8,526 nucleotides of DNA from contig JADHUQ010000100.1 of NCBI GenBank assembly GCA_016784425.1, positions 1 through 8,526 on the forward strand, read 5' to 3'. Shown piece after piece: positions 5,289 to 8,526 of this stretch. The notes beneath the pieces are model-generated. The model was given only the letters and a program-made list of their open reading frames with translations, was not told the origin of the DNA and did no database searches. Source of the stretch: Candidatus Delongbacteria bacterium. GTDB taxonomy: Bacteria; CAIWAD01; BS150m-G50. Every line of letters starts with the position of its first letter. The first letter of the stretch is position 1. The translations under genes were made by a program, and so were the position numbers.

Positions 5289-7601
5289 ATGAGAATTACG
5301 GCGGTAATAGCGGGTTGTTTACTTCTGAGTATGACAGCTGGTGCTATGCTGGATGACTATTATCACAACTATGAAGAATGTTTCACGTTACTCGATTCTC
5401 TGGCGCAGGCAAATCCTGATATCATGCGGGTGGACAGCATCGGCTATTCTGACCAGCTGGGTTTGCCGATCTGGGCAGCCGTGATCAGCGATAATGTCCA
5501 GGAAAACGAAGATGAACCCTCCCTGCTGCTGACCGGTACCTGTCACGCCGAGGAGATTCTGGGGACGGAGATAGTTCTGAGTTTTGCCATAGAGCTGATG
5601 GCACATCGAAACCAGATGCCCTGGGTGGCCTGGATCGCTACCTCCCAGATCATCATCGTTCCCACTTACAACCCGGAAGGGATGGGTATCGTTCTGTCGG
5701 AGCAGGATATCACCTATCGTAAGAATCTGCGTGAAATTGCTGGTGACTGTATCATCCATCCCGGTATCGGCAGTGACTCCTGTGGTGTAGATCTCAACCG
5801 TAATTACGAGTACTTCTGGAACCAAGGCGATACCCTCTGGCATGACCAGGACGCCGAAGCTTTTGATTACTATCGTGGTGTGGCACCCTTTTCAGAAGGG
5901 GAAAGCCGCGCAATTCGCGATCTGGGTGAAGACTACAACCTGGTTTATTACATCGCCTACCACAGCGCCCGTACCTCGACCAATTTCCAGAAAGTCATCT
6001 ATCCCTGGGGCTGGAAACACCCGGAGGATGAGCAGATCTTCAAACCCTGCCCCGATCTGGACCTGATGGTTTCGCTGGGGGGAAGCCTCGCCGGGGAAAT
6101 TCCGACGCTGGACGGCACTTCAACCTATTCCCCGGTACTGGGTGGTGGCCGCAAAGGCAGCGCTCATAATTACTCCTACGGCAGTTGGGGCACCATCTCC
6201 TTTCTGCTCGAAGTGGGTACCAACGAGGATGGCGGCGCTTTTCAACCTCAGGATTTCGCTATCATAAACCAGGTAGTCGATGACAACCTGCAGGGTGTTC
6301 ACTGGATAATGAACCGGCTGATCGGTTACCAGGTACCGGCGTCGATGCTGCAGGGGCATATCACTGACGCCAGCACCGGCCAGCCGCTACAAGCCAGGGT
6401 AGAGATCACTGAGCATAGCAGTAACGAAATCAAACCACGCATGAGCCGGTTGCCCTACGGTCGTTTCTACCGTGTACTGGAGGCCGGTTCCTATCAGGTA
6501 CGTATCACAAAACCGGGTTATCAGATCTATGAGCAGACACTTCTGGTAAACCCGCAGGAACCCTCAAACTACGAAATCCAGCTGGAACCGTTGCCACACT
6601 GGACTGTGTCCGGAACTACCTTCCTGACTTCGGATGAGGAGACCCTGGCCTCCTGTGAGCTGCGTTTTCATGACCTGATACACGACACCCTTTATTATTG
6701 CATCAGCGACGGCAACTATACACTGGAGCTGCCCGAGGGGGAATACGTCGTCACCACCTGGCATGATGATTATGTCCTGGCAAGACGACACCTCCAGGTG
6801 GACGCTAACCTGGAAAGCAACTTTGGTCTGCCGGATAATGTCATTACCGCCGACCTCTCACCGACGACTCTGGATGACTGGACCAGCAGTGGTGAAAACG
6901 CCGACTGGACCATCATGCAGGATGATTCAACCAGTGTGCACCTGGTTTCCAACAGTTCTGTCTATACCCATAGCGACGTTGACGCCAGCCTGACCCTCTC
7001 CGAGCCGTTGGACCTGGGCAGTTATCATCACGCCTCACTGCATCTGCAGCATTTTATCGATCTCGAGGATGATTTTGATTATGCCGAGATTCAGGCCAGC
7101 AGCGATGGTAACCAGTGGACCACCCTGGCTTTATTCACCGGCCACTGGGGCGGGTACAAAGCAACCGCCCACTCACTGGATCAATTTGCCGGCGGCAACC
7201 TTTACCTGCGTTTCCACCTGGTAACGGATGACTGGATTAACGATTTTGGCTGGCATATTAATTCCGTGACAGTACGCCAGTCAGATCAATTGAACGCTGT
7301 ACCGGTAGATTTCACTCAACCGCAACGATTCGCTTTACTGGGTAACTATCCCAATCCCTTCAACCCGAGAACAACTGTAATTTTCGAGGTACCCGCCCGG
7401 TTGGCCGGACTCAGGCCACAACTGGAAATCTATAATCTCCTGGGTGCCCGGGTAGCCCTGCTGGCTGGAGAGCCGGTGGCCAGCGGGCAGGAGAGTATGC
7501 GATGGCGGGCTGATCCGACCTTACCCAGCGGTATCTATTTTTTCCAGGTACAACTTGGGGCGGAGCGAACTGCGACCGGAAAAATGCTGTTTGTTAAATA
7601 A
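5289..7601 (+). CDS. Secreted multidomain M14 zinc carboxypeptidase with T9SS sorting tail
   Basis: A 770-residue protein. A signal peptide covers 1-19 (cut after AGA) and the M14 domain follows directly (about 24-345), with no long activation propeptide. Zinc ligands are His86 and Glu89 (HAEE) and His225 (YHS). DLNRNY (168-173) supplies the substrate-binding Asn/Arg, and Glu308 (LLEVG) is the general base. A counterpart of carboxypeptidase A Tyr248 is less clear; Tyr280, before a GGGRKG insert, is a candidate. Next come two carboxypeptidase-regulatory-like beta-sandwiches (about 352-435 and 438-515), a jelly-roll or MAM-like module (about 520-665) and a type A T9SS tail with YPNPFNP (687-693), IYNLLGA (714-720) and SGIYFFQV. 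It probably trims C-terminal residues from peptides outside the cell. I chose ATG 5289 (GGAG 5 nt upstream); ATG 5268 would overlap the S8 gene and spoil the signal peptide. Confidence 0.93.
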   Translation: MRITAVIAGCLLLSMTAGAMLDDYYHNYEECFTLLDSLAQANPDIMRVDSIGYSDQLGLPIWAAVISDNVQENEDEPSLLLTGTCHAEEILGTEIVLSFAIELMAHRNQMPWVAWIATSQIIIVPTYNPEGMGIVLSEQDITYRKNLREIAGDCIIHPGIGSDSCGVDLNRNYEYFWNQGDTLWHDQDAEAFDYYRGVAPFSEGESRAIRDLGEDYNLVYYIAYHSARTSTNFQKVIYPWGWKHPEDEQIFKPCPDLDLMVSLGGSLAGEIPTLDGTSTYSPVLGGGRKGSAHNYSYGSWGTISFLLEVGTNEDGGAFQPQDFAIINQVVDDNLQGVHWIMNRLIGYQVPASMLQGHITDASTGQPLQARVEITEHSSNEIKPRMSRLPYGRFYRVLEAGSYQVRITKPGYQIYEQTLLVNPQEPSNYEIQLEPLPHWTVSGTTFLTSDEETLASCELRFHDLIHDTLYYCISDGNYTLELPEGEYVVTTWHDDYVLARRHLQVDANLESNFGLPDNVITADLSPTTLDDWTSSGENADWTIMQDDSTSVHLVSNSSVYTHSDVDASLTLSEPLDLGSYHHASLHLQHFIDLEDDFDYAEIQASSDGNQWTTLALFTGHWGGYKATAHSLDQFAGGNLYLRFHLVTDDWINDFGWHINSVTVRQSDQLNAVPVDFTQPQRFALLGNYPNPFNPRTTVIFEVPARLAGLRPQLEIYNLLGARVALLAGEPVASGQESMRWRADPTLPSGIYFFQVQLGAERTATGKMLFVK

Positions 7602-7635
7602 CGCTGTATAATTGCATCAGGCACCCCATACAGTG
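7602..7635 (+). promoter_or_regulatory. Predicted hairpin with embedded TATAAT after the M14 stop
   Basis: CGCTGTAT (7602-7609) can pair with ATACAGTG (7628-7635) in an 8-bp stem with one G-T pair. An inner 3-bp stem TGC/GCA (7613-7615 with 7621-7623) closes a 5-nt loop. A perfect TATAAT lies at 7607-7612, but no -35 box stands at a usual distance. Four Ts at 7646-7649 are too far away and too few for a good terminator. It may be a weak terminator, an RNA-stability element or a promoter for the C25 gene; the sequence does not decide. Confidence 0.35.
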
Positions 7636-7650
7636 ATGTAATCAGTTTTC

Positions 7651-7676
7651 GGGATAAGCCAGTTGCGTTGGCTCCC
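7651..7676 (+). other. Predicted leader hairpin before the C25 peptidase gene
   Basis: AGCCA (7657-7661) pairs with TGGCT (7669-7673) around a 7-nt loop. GGG (7651-7653) can pair with CCC (7674-7676) if ATA (7654-7656) is bulged. The hairpin ends 10 nt before the AAAGGAA ribosome site of the next gene, so it could affect translation of that gene. It has no T-run. I matched it to no known riboswitch class. Confidence 0.3.
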
Positions 7677-7698
7677 GGGAAGAATCAAAGGAATCCAG

Positions 7699-8526
7699 AT
7701 GAGAAAATTCATCCTGCTCCTGCTGCTGGGGAGCGTGCAAATTACAGCGATGGCGGCGACCGGTGATTGTATCACCGACATAGTTACCGAACCTGATGCT
7801 GTTGTAATACAATACCGTCTGACCGGATTTGATCTGTCCACGGTTGAGGAAAAAAGCCTGATTGAGATAGCGGGTATGCAGTTGTCCAGCTATCTCGGGC
7901 AACCGCAACTCCCCTTCACCAATATCTGGCTGGAAATTCCAGGCGACGGTGAGGTGAACATAGAACTTCTGGAGCAGGAAACCCGCTTCTATCCGGGACT
8001 GGCAATGGCGCTGTATCAGGATGAGGAGCTGCAACGTGATCCTCCCTCCGGGGGGACCAACCTGGATGATTTTACTTCACTCGGTCGGGAAGGGTGGATG
8101 CGCGACCTGCATCTGGTACCATTAACCCTGCAACCGGTACTCCTGGAACAGGATGGGGTTACTGTCCTGCAGTCAGCTGAAATCAGGATCAGTTTCAGCG
8201 GTAATACCGCGCCACAGCTCATCAATTGTTCGCGCGAGCTGGATCAGCTCTATAAAGCTTTCGTCCTCAACCACGGTCAATTCTACCTGCAAAGGGACGA
8301 AACTGTCTTTCCCCGTCTGCTCGTAGTCTCTTCCCCTTTTTATATGAATTACATCGGCAATTTTATCGAGTGGAAAAGGCGGGCCGGTTTCGCGGTTGAT
8401 TATGTGACCTTCGACCAGATGCCTGGTGGTGGCAATACTATAACCGGGGATGCACTCGACAGCTGGTTGACCGATTATTACGCTCAATATCAACCGGAGT
8501 ATGTCGTACTGGTCGGCGATCAGGAC
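7699..8526 (+). CDS. C25 (gingipain-family) cysteine peptidase, N-terminal part, cut by window edge
   Basis: The frame runs 276 codons from ATG 7699 to the right edge with no stop. AAAGGAA (7687-7693) lies 5 nt before the start. A signal peptide covers about 1-19 (MRKF, then a Leu-rich core, cut after AMA). Residues about 21-200 resemble the C25 propeptide: GQPQLPFTNIWLEIP (67-81), then RDLHLVPLTLQPVLL and AEIRISFSG. From about 205 the start of the C25 catalytic domain is recognisable: PRLLVVSSPFY, FIEWKRRAGFAV (222-233), LDSWLTDYYAQY and YVVLVGD (268-274). The catalytic His and Cys of this family lie further downstream, outside the window, so activity cannot be judged. By analogy with its two neighbours it may also end in a T9SS tail. 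The family call rests on the propeptide and the WKRRAGF...VVLVGD pattern. Confidence 0.82.
   Translation, partial: MRKFILLLLLGSVQITAMAATGDCITDIVTEPDAVVIQYRLTGFDLSTVEEKSLIEIAGMQLSSYLGQPQLPFTNIWLEIPGDGEVNIELLEQETRFYPGLAMALYQDEELQRDPPSGGTNLDDFTSLGREGWMRDLHLVPLTLQPVLLEQDGVTVLQSAEIRISFSGNTAPQLINCSRELDQLYKAFVLNHGQFYLQRDETVFPRLLVVSSPFYMNYIGNFIEWKRRAGFAVDYVTFDQMPGGGNTITGDALDSWLTDYYAQYQPEYVVLVGDQD

Noticed and set aside
5304..5318. Lipobox-like IAGC in the M14 signal peptide
   Set aside because: The Cys is at residue 10, leaving too short a region ahead of it for a lipoprotein signal; the AGA cut site at residue 19 fits better and agrees with a T9SS tail.
7602..7680. Intrinsic terminator after the M14 gene
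   Set aside because: The hairpins are not followed by a proper T-run; only four Ts occur and they lie between the two stems.
1..8526. CRISPR array, tRNA, rRNA, insertion sequence or phage genes
   Set aside because: I saw no regularly spaced repeats, transposase motifs, terminal inverted repeats or cloverleaf patterns; coding genes fill almost all of the window.

Overview
This 8.5-kb window is a gene-dense stretch with every supported gene on the + strand. It fits a Gram-negative bacterium of the broad Fibrobacteres-Chlorobi-Bacteroidetes (FCB) supergroup or a related candidate phylum. The main clue is that two secreted peptidases end in a PNPFN...LYDLLGR/IYNLLGA...GIYF tail. This is the type A C-terminal sorting domain used by the type IX secretion system (T9SS), common in FCB-related lineages. 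A gingipain-like (C25) protein and a subtilase with an FCB-style propeptide agree with this. The sequence alone does not fix the phylum.

Layout: positions 1-148 hold the basic C-terminal tail of an unidentified upstream gene, whose stop overlaps the pyrF start (ATGA). Then come pyrF (orotidine-5'-phosphate decarboxylase), a YcgR-like PilZ protein (predicted c-di-GMP receptor) and pyrE (orotate phosphoribosyltransferase). These three are joined by two 8-nt start/stop overlaps, so they are probably one translationally coupled unit. pyrE and pyrF catalyse the last two steps of UMP synthesis. A YycJ/WalJ-like metallo-beta-lactamase-fold hydrolase and an exported cyclophilin-type prolyl isomerase follow with gaps of 26 and 17 nt.

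From 3634 to the right edge the content is extracellular proteolysis: an S8 subtilisin-like peptidase with a T9SS tail, then 2 nt later a multidomain M14 zinc carboxypeptidase with a T9SS tail. After a 97-nt gap comes the first 276 codons of a C25 (gingipain-family) cysteine peptidase, cut by the window edge. The three use different catalytic chemistries (serine, zinc, cysteine) and together could form an exported protein-digestion set, with the exported cyclophilin as a plausible folding helper.

The 97-nt gap (7602-7698) is the only sizeable non-coding stretch. It holds two predicted hairpins and a perfect TATAAT hexamer, and may be a leader or a new transcription start for the C25 gene. No tRNA, rRNA, CRISPR array, insertion sequence or classical hairpin-plus-T-run terminator was seen. 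Nothing here is clearly a new system; the two points most worth a second look are the PilZ gene wedged between pyrF and pyrE, and the three-class secreted peptidase cluster.
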